DNA from: Chalara sp. BL73
Lineage: Eukaryota; Ascomycota; Leotiomycetes; Helotiales
Assembly: GCA_918026815.1 (NCBI GenBank)
Contig: CAKJVC010000142.1
Span: 558,001 to 622,000 of the forward strand
Length of the DNA stretch: 64,000 nt
Direction of reading: 5' to 3'
In this document: piece by piece, positions 44,616-57,506 of the stretch
How the letters are laid out: each line of letters starts with the position of its first letter
Numbering within the stretch: position 1 is the stretch's first letter
Made by a program: the position numbers and the translations under genes
Notes under the pieces: model-generated
Told to the model about the DNA's origin: nothing
Seen by the model: only the letters and a program-made list of their open reading frames with translations
Databases searched by the model: none

Positions 44616-46991
44616 CTACCCTTCCGCTTCTGTCATAAATGTCGTAAATTCAGCCTCCAAGTTTGCGGGATGCTTTTCAATATCTGTGTTATATGCGCCT
44701 CCAACGCCGGCCAAAAAATTATCTGGAGGAATCCTGATTGATGTTGGGTCTGGTTCCCGATCTGCCGATGCTATGATTTGTGGTCCTATGTATTCTCCTC
44801 CCGCAGGCTGTAAGGGTAAGCTAGAATGTGGTACATGTTCCAAGATATTCCCGTCCGGAAATTTCTCTGGAATTTGTGGAATCTTGGATGCATTCAAGAC
44901 TGATTTCCGTTGTTCTTCAGGTATGGTTGATGCTTCAATCTGGGCCTGCTGATGTAGCAGTTGTTTTTGTAGGTCTATAGGCTGTATATATTCCGCCTCA
45001 TTGCACACATCATCAAAGTATGGTGGTATATGACCATCGCCCATGGCCAGCACTGATACCGGGCCCTCATCTTCCACCACCAAGATATCATGTGAATTAT
45101 TCAAATGATCGGAATCGCCATTAGAGTGTGGTAACGGAACATCCCAAGGGTCCATCTCTAACCTTCTAGGTGCTGGAGGGGATCTTCCTCGCCTTGGAAA
45201 ATACTCAGATTCATCTGTGACATCCGTCTCGGCGTATATACGAGGAGCAGATTCTGGACTATACAAGGAGCTGAGTTTCCTAGAATTGTAATTGGCCTCA
45301 TGTGGAAGTATTGCCTCGTCGTACCGTGTCTCATCAATGTGCCGTGCATCTACCACAATTGGAATGGGATGTTCATATTTTTGAGTGATCTGCTCCTCAA
45401 TTTCCGGGAACAAAGTTAGTAGAACTTCAGCTTGAGATCGACGACGAGGATCGTCGTTCAGGCACCGATGGCAAAGATCTAAATAATAATTGGGGATTTC
45501 TGGTGGAAAGCAGTCCAGGATGAAAGGGCGATGCGCTTCGGGTTCATCCTGTTGTGTAGCAAGAGCATATAGGACCATTCCGAGTTGGTAAAGATCAGAT
45601 TTGACTCCAATATACATTGAAATTCGCTGACTACTGTCGATGAGGGCAGTCACTTCTGGAGGTTCCCACCCGACTGGACATCCTCGACGGTTAATATCAA
45701 TGATCTTCGCATTGTCGTCGCCATCAATGACAATGTTTGATAGCGTGAAATCTCCTTGTACAAAACCTGCTTCGTGGATTTCAGAAAGACCTTGCACTAT
45801 CTGCTTTGCCCATCGCTCACGGCGGTGCCATGGGATACTGCCTTCTCCATCGTAGATAACGTCAATTAGAGCACCCTTCTCTGCAAAACTGATCAGAAGT
45901 CCCTTGACATATTCTCCATTGTTGTCTAGCACAACACCGCCAAATTGAATGACGCTGTGCGACCCAGTAAGTTGGTGCAATGCGTTGATTTCATACAGAA
46001 ATTCGTCTACTGTGTCTGGACCTGGGATCTCTTTCTTAATGAAGACCTCATTGTTCACACTAACCTTGTAGACAAATCCGGATAAGTGGGAATCAAACAC
46101 CAGCTCGTCCTCGCGTACCCGCCGGCATTTGAGATGGCTTATTGATCTGACCGGTGGATAAGATATTATTTCTGAAAGGTCTTCCACTACGTGCACATGT
46201 AATCTGTCCTGTTCTGTTTGGAGCTTTAAGTTGGTCACTGTATCATAGAACTGAATATCGGGGAGCGATTCGCGGATGGCTTCATATATACGAGCACTCT
46301 TGTCTCGCTGAAACCGAGTACGCTGTAATTCTTCCTCTAGTGACCCTGGAGGAGCGTTCCTATAGTCAAGCGAGATCGTGACACGCCGCCAGTGAGTAGG
46401 TGTTTCTGCAAATGTTACGAAAAACTTTTCCCGTTGTGATTTATCCCTAAAGTGCATGCTCAGGTTCAGAATCCATCGGGTCTCTAGTTCTTCAAGTATT
46501 AGCTCATCGAAGTCGTCTGTGGCAATAGATGCCGTGTCCATGTTAGACGCCTCCTTGGTGACCTCCACAAAGCCTTGAGCATCATCCTTTTGTGTATTCG
46601 TGATACTAGTCTTCGATTGATTCAGGTCTGGTTCAATGGCATCCAGCTTTTCCAGTAGCTCTGGTGCACTTAATCTTGGTGGTCCAACCACTGATGCATC
46701 CCGTATAGAAGCCGCACGTCTTCTGTCCATGGACACGGTCCGCCGTTCCTCAGTATTGGGTTTTGCTGGCTCCAACCTATGTCTCAACTCGGACTGCTGC
46801 CTCTTGAAAGTCCCCGGCCGACGGAGCTCTGGGACAACTTTCCTGGATAATCGACGAGCAAGACCCGGCCTCGCTGTGTCTGCGTCTGGTGCCGCAGGAG
46901 GCGCCGCATTCCCAAACAATTTTCTCCATGACCACGACGTTCTCTGATCGGTGGATGCTGTCCTCTCATGAGCATGCTCCGTTTGTGCCAT
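44616..46991 (-). CDS. Fungal-specific protein kinase-like protein
   Basis: Predicted Ser/Thr protein kinase of a fungal lineage without a clear named orthologue. One uninterrupted 791-residue frame. The N-terminal 300 residues are basic and low-complexity, with no known domain recognised. The kinase fold covers about residues 295-525: a lysine strand near VFIKKEI (about 310), a helix C glutamate in FLYEINAL, the catalytic loop GFVQGDFTLSN (about 408-418), and DIN (about 430) where DFG is usual, followed by GWEPPE in the place of APE. The catalytic aspartate, asparagine and metal-binding aspartate are all present, but the HRD arginine and DFG glycine are replaced. Activity is therefore plausible but atypical. 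The C-terminal 260 residues are disordered, with short proline-rich segments. Confidence 0.85.
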   Translation of the reverse strand: MAQTEHAHERTASTDQRTSWSWRKLFGNAAPPAAPDADTARPGLARRLSRKVVPELRRPGTFKRQQSELRHRLEPAKPNTEERRTVSMDRRRAASIRDASVVGPPRLSAPELLEKLDAIEPDLNQSKTSITNTQKDDAQGFVEVTKEASNMDTASIATDDFDELILEELETRWILNLSMHFRDKSQREKFFVTFAETPTHWRRVTISLDYRNAPPGSLEEELQRTRFQRDKSARIYEAIRESLPDIQFYDTVTNLKLQTEQDRLHVHVVEDLSEIISYPPVRSISHLKCRRVREDELVFDSHLSGFVYKVSVNNEVFIKKEIPGPDTVDEFLYEINALHQLTGSHSVIQFGGVVLDNNGEYVKGLLISFAEKGALIDVIYDGEGSIPWHRRERWAKQIVQGLSEIHEAGFVQGDFTLSNIVIDGDDNAKIIDINRRGCPVGWEPPEVTALIDSSQRISMYIGVKSDLYQLGMVLYALATQQDEPEAHRPFILDCFPPEIPNYYLDLCHRCLNDDPRRRSQAEVLLTLFPEIEEQITQKYEHPIPIVVDARHIDETRYDEAILPHEANYNSRKLSSLYSPESAPRIYAETDVTDESEYFPRRGRSPPAPRRLEMDPWDVPLPHSNGDSDHLNNSHDILVVEDEGPVSVLAMGDGHIPPYFDDVCNEAEYIQPIDLQKQLLHQQAQIEASTIPEEQRKSVLNASKIPQIPEKFPDGNILEHVPHSSLPLQPAGGEYIGPQIIASADREPDPTSIRIPPDNFLAGVGGAYNTDIEKHPANLEAEFTTFMTEAEG

Positions 46992-48956
46992 TGTCTGTCA
47001 GGGTGACCCCTGAAGTTAGTTGTTGTCTACTTTCGCTTTAGTCAGGAACCCCAGAAGTGTAATTGAGAGTGGGGAGGTCTTGCATACAGTTTGGCCACAA
47101 TACAACGACACTCCTCCTCAAGGGACGCAGCGGTCTGAAGAACACGATGGACAGCAACGACAAGTCCTGATGAAGATCTCCGCAACACCAAGCTCTCGTG
47201 TCATGCAGCTATCCGATGGTATTAATATGGAGAGTAAGGAAGCTCTCCCCTTCTTGTTAGAGGGTATCATTGGGTCGAGGATGCATTGAGAAAGGATGTC
47301 ATTGTTGATGTATGAGGCGGACGTGGAATTGGTGGCCCTCAATCGAGTAGGGTTTATAAAAGGAACCAAGGAGAAAAGTTGCACTATTATTTATCCTAAT
47401 TGGTGCTGCATCGCTGGCATGCGAGATGCGAAAAGATTTGGTCGCAGAAGTGGTGGGCTTATGTTTCTTTCGGTAGCCTGACCGCCGGCCTTGAGAGGTT
47501 TGGTTGTGGCGCAGGGCAGACACGAAGAGGATTCACAAACTTCAGACACAGTCCCACCTAGCTCAAGGTATCTCTCTAGCTACAGCAACTAAATCACGCT
47601 AAGCTGCATTATCATCATACTGTACCTGTGCGTGCTGTGCTGTCTGATTGCTGGATATGCTTTTGTATGGTTGCCCTACTTTTACCATACAGGAAAATGT
47701 GGGATTGAAGGAAAGAGATGGCGCTCTTGAGTGGACAAGTGCTGTCCGAAATGATACCAACGGACCAATCAGCCTGATATTTACATGTAATCACTCAAGA
47801 TTTGGGAAACAACTAAGGTATTGACATATCACATTTACGAAGTACGAGCCCTAACAGGTGACAAAGTATAGCTATCATTTGACGGCCAGACCTATAATAT
47901 GTGTTACACAGCTTACTCCGTCTTGCATGTATCTTTTACCAACGGTTCATGTTCGCATGTAACGGAACCTACTTGGGAATTAAGTCTGCTGTACCTCCAC
48001 GCGAAATCTCCAATAGACTTCGGTGTTGACCTCGATTCTTTCCCTTCCTCCATCTTCTCTCGCTGCTCTCTCAGCCAATATTAGACGTGGGGCTTCCAAA
48101 TAGTTTCACCCAGAGGAGGACGAGGTGTGTTTTGAAAGCATCCCGCATTATGCCCAACATTTCTCAATCAACAATTTACAGGTACCGTAGGCCACCCCAT
48201 CCCACATTCTGCCGATGTATCACGGGTGATGGTGGACAATTATCGGGCCTCAATCAGGTCTCAACGCGAGGCTGTAGTAGCCCCTATGTTCTAATGGTCG
48301 AAACGGTTACACGTATGCAGTGGTAAGGGCTTCGGGGTTGGTGCCCTGTGGACGCTGCATGTTCGCATGCACCTAATAAAATGCACTCCTTCTACTATAC
48401 CCTGTAGAATGCGGTCGCAGAGCCATGGCTCGAGGCTCGTCCCGGCTGCCCGTTAGGTCCGTCCGACAGCCCAACCAAAATCAACGCAGTGGGCAGTGGA
48501 GACTATGCGCCTTGTTAATTCAGTGGTTCATGTTTACAGCAGCTGGAATAGTGCACCCCACACTTGTTTTCCGTTAGATCGGGCCTCCCTACAGCGGGAA
48601 CATCGGCCTTGAGCAGCTCAAACGTTTGAAAAGCATCACAGAAGTGTATGGCATCTGTCCCTCAAAAGAGATGACGGGTCTCTCGTGGAATATCTGAAGC
48701 GAATCAGATTACTTTGACTAGTATACAAACCATGGAATATGGTCGATCAGGATATCTAAACACTTCGTTATACTCCGAAGCTTCCCATGTTGATCTGTAC
48801 ATATGCATATACCTTACACTAGAGCGGAGATGTCGCACAGATCTCCCTCTATAGTATCAGAAGATGAACGCCCATGCAATGCTTCCCCATTTCCCCAATT
48901 GCACCGCCAATGAATGATTCTAATTAGGCTTGAAACCTCGTAGGTGTGCCATCTAT
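46992..48956. other. Non-coding region between kinase and Lon genes
   Basis: About 2 kb without a recognisable gene; the frames present (for example 47020-47289 and 47118-47384) overlap on opposite strands and lack signatures. It should contain the kinase promoter and the Lon 3' untranslated region. Confidence 0.5.
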
Positions 48957-51900
48957 TCAATCGTCATCCTCGTCATCATCCTCGTCCTTTTTCTTCGAGA
49001 GACGCTCTTTCCATACGTTACTGGCATGCTCCTTGTCTAGATCTGGGAAAACCAGATCAAACACTTCCGAGTACCACTTTGCCGGACGGCCTTCGATACC
49101 TTTCTTAATATTCTGCTGCAGATTAGCCTATCTTTATCTTTCTCTAAACGAATTACTTTAACTTACGTCGGGGAGCTCGAGCCAATCCGAGAGATTGTCA
49201 TGAGGAAAAATGATTGTTTTTGATCCTGCGCGCCGTGCAGCTACTGTCTTTTCACGAAGTCCGCCAATTCTCAACACCTTTCCAGTGACTGTAAGCTCAC
49301 CAGTCATGGCAATTGTTGGGTCAAGTGGCTGGTCAAATGCTAACGATAACAGCGAAGTTGCCATTGTAATGCCAGCAGAAGGTCCATCTTTCTGGACTGC
49401 ACCTTCTGGGCAATGGAGATGGATTTTTGCCTTGTCGAAAAACTGATTACCAGGAAAGTCCTTGGCGACCACAGACTTCGCAAAGGAATAGGCGATGGAA
49501 GTAGATTCTTTCATAACAGCCTTCAGATTTCCAGTCGTTGTCAAACTAGGGCGCGAGGACCGTGTCAACGCGCTCTCTAGTATCGACTCAACATATAGCG
49601 CAGCTCCTCCCATCTGTGTCCAAGCGAGACCCATCGCAACTCCCGGAGGGGTTATATCGTACAAACGATCAGAAGTGAACACAGGAGGGCCAACATAATC
49701 CTTGAGATTATCTTTATCGATGGTAACATGCACCGAATCTGGGACATTTAGGCTGACTCGTGGAGTTTCTGTAGTCTCGTTCTCGATATTCTCGGATGTC
49801 TCCTTCACGTCAGATTCGTCCTTTTTAGACTCCTCCAAAGCAGCCTTTCCCTCATCAGTTAACGCCTCCTCTTCAGGAAGCGCAGTTTCACCGAGGTCCT
49901 GCACAATCTTCAGGGCAGATTTCCGATAAACTTTTTCAATCTGCTTCTTCAGATTTCGAACTCCAGATTCTCGACAGTAAGACTTGATTAGTTCCTCAAT
50001 AGCGCTCTTGTCGAGATTGACGTCAACATCCTTCAGCCCAGCGAGCTCCTTCGCGGCAGGACCAAGGTATCTATCAGCAATCGCCATTTTTTCATCCGCA
50101 ACATAGCCAGAGAGCTCAATCATCTCCATCCGATCTAGTAGTGGCCGAGGTATTGTGTCCGTCATGTTAGCTGTACAGACAAAGAGGACCTTCGATAGAT
50201 CAACAGGAACATCAAGGTAGTGGTCAAGAAATGAGTTGTTTTGCTCCGGGTCTAGCAGCTCCAATAGTGCTGAGGCTGGATCGCCTTGATGCCCCCTGCC
50301 AATTTTGTCAATCTCATCTATTAATATCAGAGGATTCTCAGTTTGACACTTCTTCAATGCTTGTATGATTCGCCCAGGTAATGCTCCAACGTATGTCCTT
50401 CGGTGACCTTTGATCTCGGCAACATCTGTAAGACCGCCAACACTGAATCTGTAATATTGGCGATTAAGAGCTCTGGCAATACTCTTACCAATGCTAGTCT
50501 TACCAACCCCTGGTGGCCCAACAAAACATAAGATCTTGCCTTCCACAGTTCCTCGAAGCTTTCCTACGGCGATGAATTCTAGTATGCGATCCTTCACATC
50601 CTTTAATCCATGATGATCTTCATCAAGAACAGTCTGAGCATTTTGAATGCCGAAATTTTCTGCACTGCGCTGACCCCAAGGGACTTGTGTCAGCCAATCT
50701 AGGTAGTTCCTGGTGACATTAAATTCAGAGGCAGCAGGCTCCAAGTGAGCAAGTTTATTGAGTTCTTCCTCGAAAACTTTTGTCACTGCCTCTGGCATTG
50801 CAAGTTTCGAAGCCTTTTCCTTGAACTTTTCGACAAGTTTGTCTTTTCCATCCGACTCGATACCAAGCTCTCTCTTGATTCCCTTCATCTGCTCCATTAA
50901 CCAGTACTCGCGCTGACGCTTCTGGATTTTGCTCTCAACGTCTTTCGAAATCTTAGATTGCAATTGCGCATTCATAAGTTCCTTTTTCAGAACCTCCAGT
51001 GATTTGTGTAATCGAGCCTCGACGTTTAGCGTCTCGAGCACCTCCTGCAACTCATTCACTTCGCCAGATGAGACTGCTGCAGCGAAATCAGCAAGCTTCG
51101 CTGGCTCTTGAACAACATTTCCGGCAGACTGGCTTATTGAAAAAGTAGAGATCTGGTCTCGGAAGAGGGCGTTCAATGTTGCTACCTGCTTAAAAACATT
51201 GACAATCTCGTTGGTGAGGGCTCGGATCACTGCACTTTTCGGGTCATGCGCCTCATCCACCATATTCTCTACATTGACAAGGCTAACAGGGTATTTTCGT
51301 AGAAAAGCTGCTGGCTCGTATACTTCTGAAGCTCGGGGTAAAACTGTACTTCCTTCTTCGAAACTGGCAACCACATCGCCCTTCTTCTCCTGTACAGCCT
51401 CCTCCTTTGAAGCTTTGGACGGGATAGCATCAGGAACTGCATCTGCTTCTCCGTCTTCCTTTACTTCAGATCCTTTTATTGGAGAAATAAGGCTAGAGAT
51501 CTTGATTCGGCGATGCGGGTAAAGTACCGCTGTTAACGCATTCTCGACGCCATGAACCGGGAAGGCACTAGTAATCTGTGCAAATACACCCGTCTCGTAA
51601 ACATCATTAACATCGTGAATTACATCTCCTTCCACATTTTCGTCTTTGAACAGGAAAGCTCCCACATATGGTTGTCCTCGCTTGATCATCTCCTGCATCG
51701 CAGCAACCACATTCGGATCTTTTATAGTAATTGCCTTGTAAAATCCTGGGAATAGCGGTCGCTTGGTGATCGGAATCGCCAGAACCTGCGGATATATATC
51801 CGGGATCACTGGCTTCTGTAGACCCTTTTCTGTGACCGGTTTTCGTCCTTTTTTGCCACCATCCCCGCTTCCTGAATCACCACTGCCTCCTGAAGCTCCG

Positions 51901-52298
51901 CTGGCGCCCCTCCCATCGCTCACCGAGCCGGACGATGCGGAGCCTGCGGGTGTTGATTCGGAACTCTTTGCCTTCCCTTCCACGACCTCCTCGGCCCCTC
52001 CATCCTTCGTCTTATCTGCTTTCTTTTGTGCTTTCTCTTCCGTAGTTTCCTCGAGGGCGGGCTCGTCTGGATCAATTGCCTCCTTCCGCCGCGCGGGAGA
52101 TGTAGAAAAATTCGAAGATCGGCTTGATGTGGCTATTGAGGATAGTGACGTCGGTAATGTTCGAAGCCGCACCGCCGCAAGCTGCCGTTGACTAGATGTA
52201 CTATACGCTCGAAGTGCGGGATATGAGCCTTGCCTAACACACGATCTGCTGACATTTTGGAGAGCGACACGCCATGGTAAGCTTCCGCCGTATACCAT
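48957..52298 (-). CDS. PIM1: Mitochondrial ATP-dependent Lon protease
   Basis: Matrix AAA+ protease that removes damaged proteins and helps maintain mitochondrial DNA. Two exons on the minus strand, 49167-52298 and 48957-49112, give 1095 residues. The first 70 residues are rich in R and S with few acids, as in a mitochondrial targeting peptide. A low-complexity stretch follows (about 70-150, many G/S and E/K), then the LON substrate-binding domain (from about 170). The AAA module has Walker A GPPGVGKTS (about 594) and Walker B LILIDEIDKIG (about 658); the protease domain has its catalytic serine in GPSAG (about 973) and lysine in TVTGKV (about 1016). A long acidic insert lies before the protease domain. 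The 54-nt intron joins LPD to NIKKGIEG; a nearer AG would add five unconserved residues. Confidence 0.96.
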
Positions 52299-52981
52299 GT
52301 CTTCTTATTGTTTCGATGTCCTTCTGAGGCAGTTAAGTGTTGAAGTTTTGCAGATTATGTTTACTTGTCTCAGAGAAAGGTGCACTCAGGATGGAAAGAT
52401 TGCACAAGAAAAATTAACGAAATATCTATCACAGAAGGAAGAATGATCGAAAATATCGTCATGAGCTGCTTAACAATTCGGTGCTTTTGAACATTAACAC
52501 CGACCCGCTAGCTTCTTTGAAAACCAAGCCTTACCTGATTTGGTAAAGCTTGATTCGCCTCCCTTATTTGTAAACATGAGGTTTACCCCAATCAGATAAG
52601 ATTATGTGTTTATCATCGTTCATGCATTATCACGATACCATAGGGAAATGGCAGAATTCACTATTACTTGCTCCAGAAGCACTTTTGAGAGTCACTCCCG
52701 ATATCTCTAGTTTTCATTTTGAGTAAGCCAATATTATCAAAGAAGTTTCCTTTGTCAGAGAAAATTCCCTAGCTAGAAGTTTGCAGTTCATTACTAGATG
52801 TTTGAACTCATGAGCAGCCTTGAAACCAGCCGTTTCATGCGCCGACAGCCACAGAAGAATTATTACAGGAAAGTATATTGCTTTGGATTGGTTAGATAAT
52901 TGTCAACCATCAGATAAATCTCGAGTAGAATTATTGATTGTTCGCGTAGAGGGCATCTGTATGTCAGCCTGAGAAAAACAA
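52299..52981. other. Intergenic region upstream of Lon
   Basis: No gene seen. Contains two ATCAGATAA sites, listed separately, within the probable Lon promoter. Confidence 0.5.
52591..52917 (+). promoter_or_regulatory. Two ATCAGATAA GATA-type sites upstream of Lon
   Basis: Perfect ATCAGATAA matches occur at 52591-52599 and 52909-52917, 293 and 611 bases before the Lon start codon (Lon reads on the minus strand). This 9-mer is the SreA/SRE iron-GATA consensus. Whether Lon responds to iron is unknown; the pair could be coincidence or general GATA sites. Confidence 0.4.
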
Positions 52982-55900
52982 TCATTTCCATGCATTCAGC
53001 CCTGCCCATGGATCTCCTGGCTGTTGCGCCCGTTGCTGCTGAGGAGGATTTCCATATCCATATTCCCCCTGCCCCGGTACAGGCGCAGCTCCTGGTTGTT
53101 GGAAAGTTTGTTGTGGCCCTAGCGGTGGTGGACCAGGCGGTGGTGGCGGCGGAACATATCCGTGAGGAACATATTGCTGTTGTTGCGTTTGCCGCCCATA
53201 CTGTGCGAATTGTGTTTGATTTGGCGGCGGAGAAGTTGGTTGATTAGGTCGCGCGTAATGATTCTGAGAGAACTGTGTTTGAGTTGGTGGTGATATTACG
53301 AGTTGATTAGGACGTGCGTATTGATTGTGAGCAAATTGTGTTTGAGTTGGTGGAGCCGACGATGGTTGGCCAGAGTCCCGCCTCAAATACTGATGTTGCG
53401 AGAATTGTGTTTGGTCTGGTGGCGGAGAGGAAAGTCCACCATGCGACTGATATGTACCAGGATTGTAACTCGCCTGTTGAGCAGTGCTCTCAGTATCATA
53501 AGATCCTAGCCTTGTTTGGGATGATGTTGGATAAAAGGAACCGTTTTGAGATGGAGAAAATGCAGGGTGGGCAGATTGGGGATGATTTGACAACGGCGGC
53601 GGCGAAGTGGAAACTTGGTACTGTCCAGTGATAGTTGTAGGCGGATATCGAGTAGACGGAGACGTTGAGTTCTGTGATAATGATGGTGCTCGAGTTTTGG
53701 ATGGAGATGGCGTTGGATCCATAGACATTCGCTCCATAAGACCCTTGAGACGCTCTCGCTCTCTATCAGCTTGGCCGCTAGCATTACTAGATCTCTCTTG
53801 CTCGATCTGACTTAAAAGCTGAGCACCTTCCGATCTCCGATTGTTGACAAATGTCTCAACATTTTTTTCAAGACTATCTACCGTGTCTTTCATTTCACTG
53901 TACCACTTCTTGGCGCTGTCAAGTCCAGCCTCAAGATCTAAGAACTCTTGGTATATTCTCTTGTACTTGTTATTAACTGAGGAGCGAGACCGGGTAATAC
54001 TTTCGTATCTGCTTTGTTCGCCTCTGACTCTCTTGTCTTGAAGAAGTGTGTTGAATGTGGAAGTTAACTCCTTCATAAGAGATGATTGTTTATGATTTGC
54101 TGATAGAAGTCGGCTTTGATGTGGTTGGAATTTTTTGAGTTCTGCTTGGAATAGCTGGTTCTCATAATTGGATATTGATTTCTTGTTGAGAATCAATACC
54201 TGAGAAATATCGTCTTGGTGAACCTATAGATTGATCAGTAAATGTTCTGTGGTCTCGTGTGAACACACTATAATATACCTTCTCTTTCAGGTCCTTCAGG
54301 ACCTGTGCCCGTTCCCTTTTGATAAGATTAAGCTTCTTAAGAATATCCTCTACCTTAGCAACCTGCTCCTGCACCGTCAAACTGCCTTCCTGAAAATCAT
54401 CATCAAGCAAATTTCCCTGCCCAGTGACTGGACTTGCCCCGTTCTTGGCCCCCCCCAGCTGAATCAAGGCTTTCTGGAAGAGTACATCTGCTTCACTGGT
54501 CTCGCCCGCATGTCTCATTTCGTCAAAATCAGATTGGTGTTGGCGCATTTTTGCGTACAATTGTCCGTCGCTATGTGCTGCTTCTTCAAGAGCTTCTCGG
54601 TAATTCCGAATGTCATTTCTCAGGGTAGAAGTCAACCTTGAACTAGGTTGTTGTGTCCAATCTCCTTCGTATTTTGACCTCATTTTCTCGCAAACACTCT
54701 CTTCCATGTCCAATTGCTTGCTACTTTTATCCAAGACATTAATGATCGACTCCTTGCTCGAATTGAGATAGTTGAAAGTAGAGGCCGGAGTATCTCTATT
54801 GGATACAATATCACACCAGCTTCTAAATTCATCGTCTGCAGTCAACTCCTGGTCAAACCCACCCTTGAGGACCTGCAAAGCTCCTGGCAACCGCAAGTAG
54901 TCAAGGCTTGCAGCCATTTCACTATTCGCCGTTTCTACACGCTCTGTTTCTGCACGAACCAACTTTGCTTTCTCCTCGTCGTATAGACTTGCCGATTCGG
55001 TAACAGACATGGGCACAATTTTTTGGAAAATATCGGGCCCAGTGATTCGCTGAATATCCTGCCCAGCATAGAGCTCACTCACGGGAATGGCTTTCGCTGC
55101 CGGAAGCTTTGGAATGACAGCAAGGCTTGCAGCTGCTGGCACAGTCTGATGGTAAATATAATCATTGTCTTTAATGAGCTCAGCCAGTTTCTCTTGAACG
55201 TTGGCCAGATGACGCTTTGTGATTTCACTAAGCATCGTCCCAGTTTCCGCCGTCAGATTAGAATTAGCAGGAATGGTCCCTGGGAAGCTGCTGGCTATCT
55301 TGTGGGCATCTTTTGCAGCGGCCTCCGCGACCTGTAAGCGTGCAATAGCAATGCCGTGGGAGTTGGCATCATCGTCTGCCAGAGCCTGGTAGTACTGAGC
55401 TAAAGAAGTCATATAGTTTGATTTGATCTATGAGGCGTATTAGCAAGGACCCATAGATCATGCACCTCCCACAGTATCAAACTTTAATGACCGATTTTGT
55501 ATGTACTGCACTAGTTTCTGGAACATGCTGTTTGAAAGAAAGCTCAAGGAGGCCCAAACTTACTTGCACAACTAATAGCCAAACTTTCTCGAATATAGCT
55601 TTGTTCACATTCTCCTGCGTTCCTTCCACAGCTTGAGCATACAAATATCCTGCTTGGCTGGCAAGTTTTGCGAGTAATCCAACCTTCTTACCGTCTGAAA
55701 TCTGCTTTTCCAGGAAGACCTCCTGGCCCTGCGCAAGCATAATTTGTATTAGGGTCTTGACCGTGTCGCGACTAAGGTCTGTAGACGGTGCATGGAGGAA
55801 GTTTTCGTTGATGTATGTGAACATGCCAGCAGAAGCTTGAAAAGAGTGGTAGGCAGTCTTGAGTCCAGAGTCTTCGGAGCGGGTTTGGAAAGCGGCATGG

Positions 55901-56315
55901 CATGATAGCACAGCGGATATGTTAAATATTATGGAGGCTTTCTCATATGCCAGAGAATACTGAGATGTAGGCTTGTGCGTAAAGGCATCGAACCTGGACA
56001 GGTTAATCACTCATATACAAATGTGGCATGCAGACCTTACCATGTGAAAGATATTTTGATATGGTTCTCATCAACAGGGAAGCGTAGGTCTAACAACTCC
56101 AACTGGCCATAGTATCTGTATAGTAGATCCCTCCCAGCCGCGCTGTCTTTACCAGCGCCTCGCATATCCTGTCGCAAACGATTCAGCGTCGCACATTCCT
56201 CTGCATATCGCTCCGGATCATCGCCATATGTCTGTCGGATGTAGGCTTTTAGAGGTTGTATCCAGTCTATCTCGTTCGTAGCCTTCAACGGCGCCGAGAT
56301 CATCGGTGCCTGCAT
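52982..56315 (-). CDS. BRO1: BRO1-domain vacuolar sorting protein (ESCRT-III associated)
   Basis: Bro1/Vps31 works with ESCRT-III and the deubiquitinase Doa4 in sorting membrane cargo into multivesicular endosomes. Four exons on the minus strand, 56041-56315, 55564-55993, 54279-55427 and 52982-54223, encode 1031 residues. The BRO1 domain fills about residues 1-390, starting with PMISAPLKATNEIDW and including LAYEKASIIFNISAVLS. A helical V domain follows (about 390-800, with DDEFRSWCDIV and NNKYKRIYQEFLDLEAGLD). The last 230 residues are rich in P, Q, S and Y, with four imperfect PPxQTQF repeats, a PPPPPPGPPP stretch and a PWAGLNAWK end. The start is the first of two nearby Met codons that matches the family N-terminus. 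The second intron is longer (136 nt) than the others. Confidence 0.95.
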
Positions 56316-57506
56316 CTTCAACCCTCCGAGCAGAAGCTCGGTTCTCTTGTTTGTAAGCCGTCTGGTAGTGAGGGAAAATTATAGGCGCAAGGTATTTCGA
56401 AAGGATCGGTGACCTGGTCTCGCTATGATTGTTGATTGTGAGGTAATGAGGCGATATCTGACGTGGTGTTCAAGTATGTGTTGAAGGATGTGGAGGGGTC
56501 GCACAGCGCGTCACTTTATTTTAGCGGGGAATTATTTCCTAGCCTTCTGGGTCCATATTACATTCTTCTGTTAGTGCGTTACGATGATTTTATTGTGCCT
56601 GACGCTGAATAGGCACGACGAGAATATATGCTGCACCGAATCTTCCATACGTGGTAGCTGCTTTCGCCAAACTCAATATTCAAAGCTCCCGAGGCTAGTC
56701 GTATAAAAGTCAAGCGTCGAAGCCACTCTACTGCACGTTATGAAGGCAATTTTGTGTTTCTATACTATTGATATGACTTATTGAATGAGAAACATGGTAT
56801 TGATCCTTATCTCACATATCTCAGGCCCCGGGTTCGTGGGCGGCTATGTACTTCTATCACTATCATAGTTGACTCTCCAAGGACGTGATATTGACTTATT
56901 CTACAGTAAGCGCTTATGTGAAGTCCAACTGCGGATCATTAACGATCAGATCCGGTAGCCTCACCATTTTCTAGTTCACACGAGGCAGCTAGTATGCAGG
57001 AGGGAACCAATCATGATAGCTTCATGGCATTCTCAAGCTTAATTGGTAGAAATACATAAAATGTGCCGAATCACCTAACCCTTGTATCCTACAAGCCGGG
57101 GCTAAGAGCTGAAGTGGGATAGAATAAGGTACACTTGCTACCATACCCCTAGATATCCTTCAGCGACGAGGAGGGTCTAAAATATAATTAAGAATATTTA
57201 CCAGGCAGTTATCAGACTCACCAAGTCTCCAGGACTGGCATAGAAACAGCTTATCCCGCAACCCATGAGGAAATTTCAGAGGACATTGAAAAATATGGTA
57301 TTTGTTGAGTTGAGTATGGCTATCATTCCCCCAAGTCCAACTCGATCTAAGGTACATACTGCATGAGTGCAAAATATATTGTTACAAGTACCCAAATCCT
57401 CTTGAAAATGCAGACGCCTGATCCATACTTCCACAGTCTAAGGGCTCGTTTATGCAGCAAAAAAGACCAACGTGGTCTATCGACAATAATATACAACCGT
57501 CATCGT
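56316..57506. other. Intergenic region between BRO1 and MDJ1
   Basis: About 1.2 kb with no recognisable gene. It should contain the BRO1 promoter and the MDJ1 3' untranslated region. Confidence 0.5.

Noticed and set aside
49128..49166. 39-nt intron version at the end of the Lon gene
   Set aside because: It would add five residues absent from the usual Lon C-terminus; the acceptor 15 bases further gives a 54-nt intron with a CTAAT branch site.
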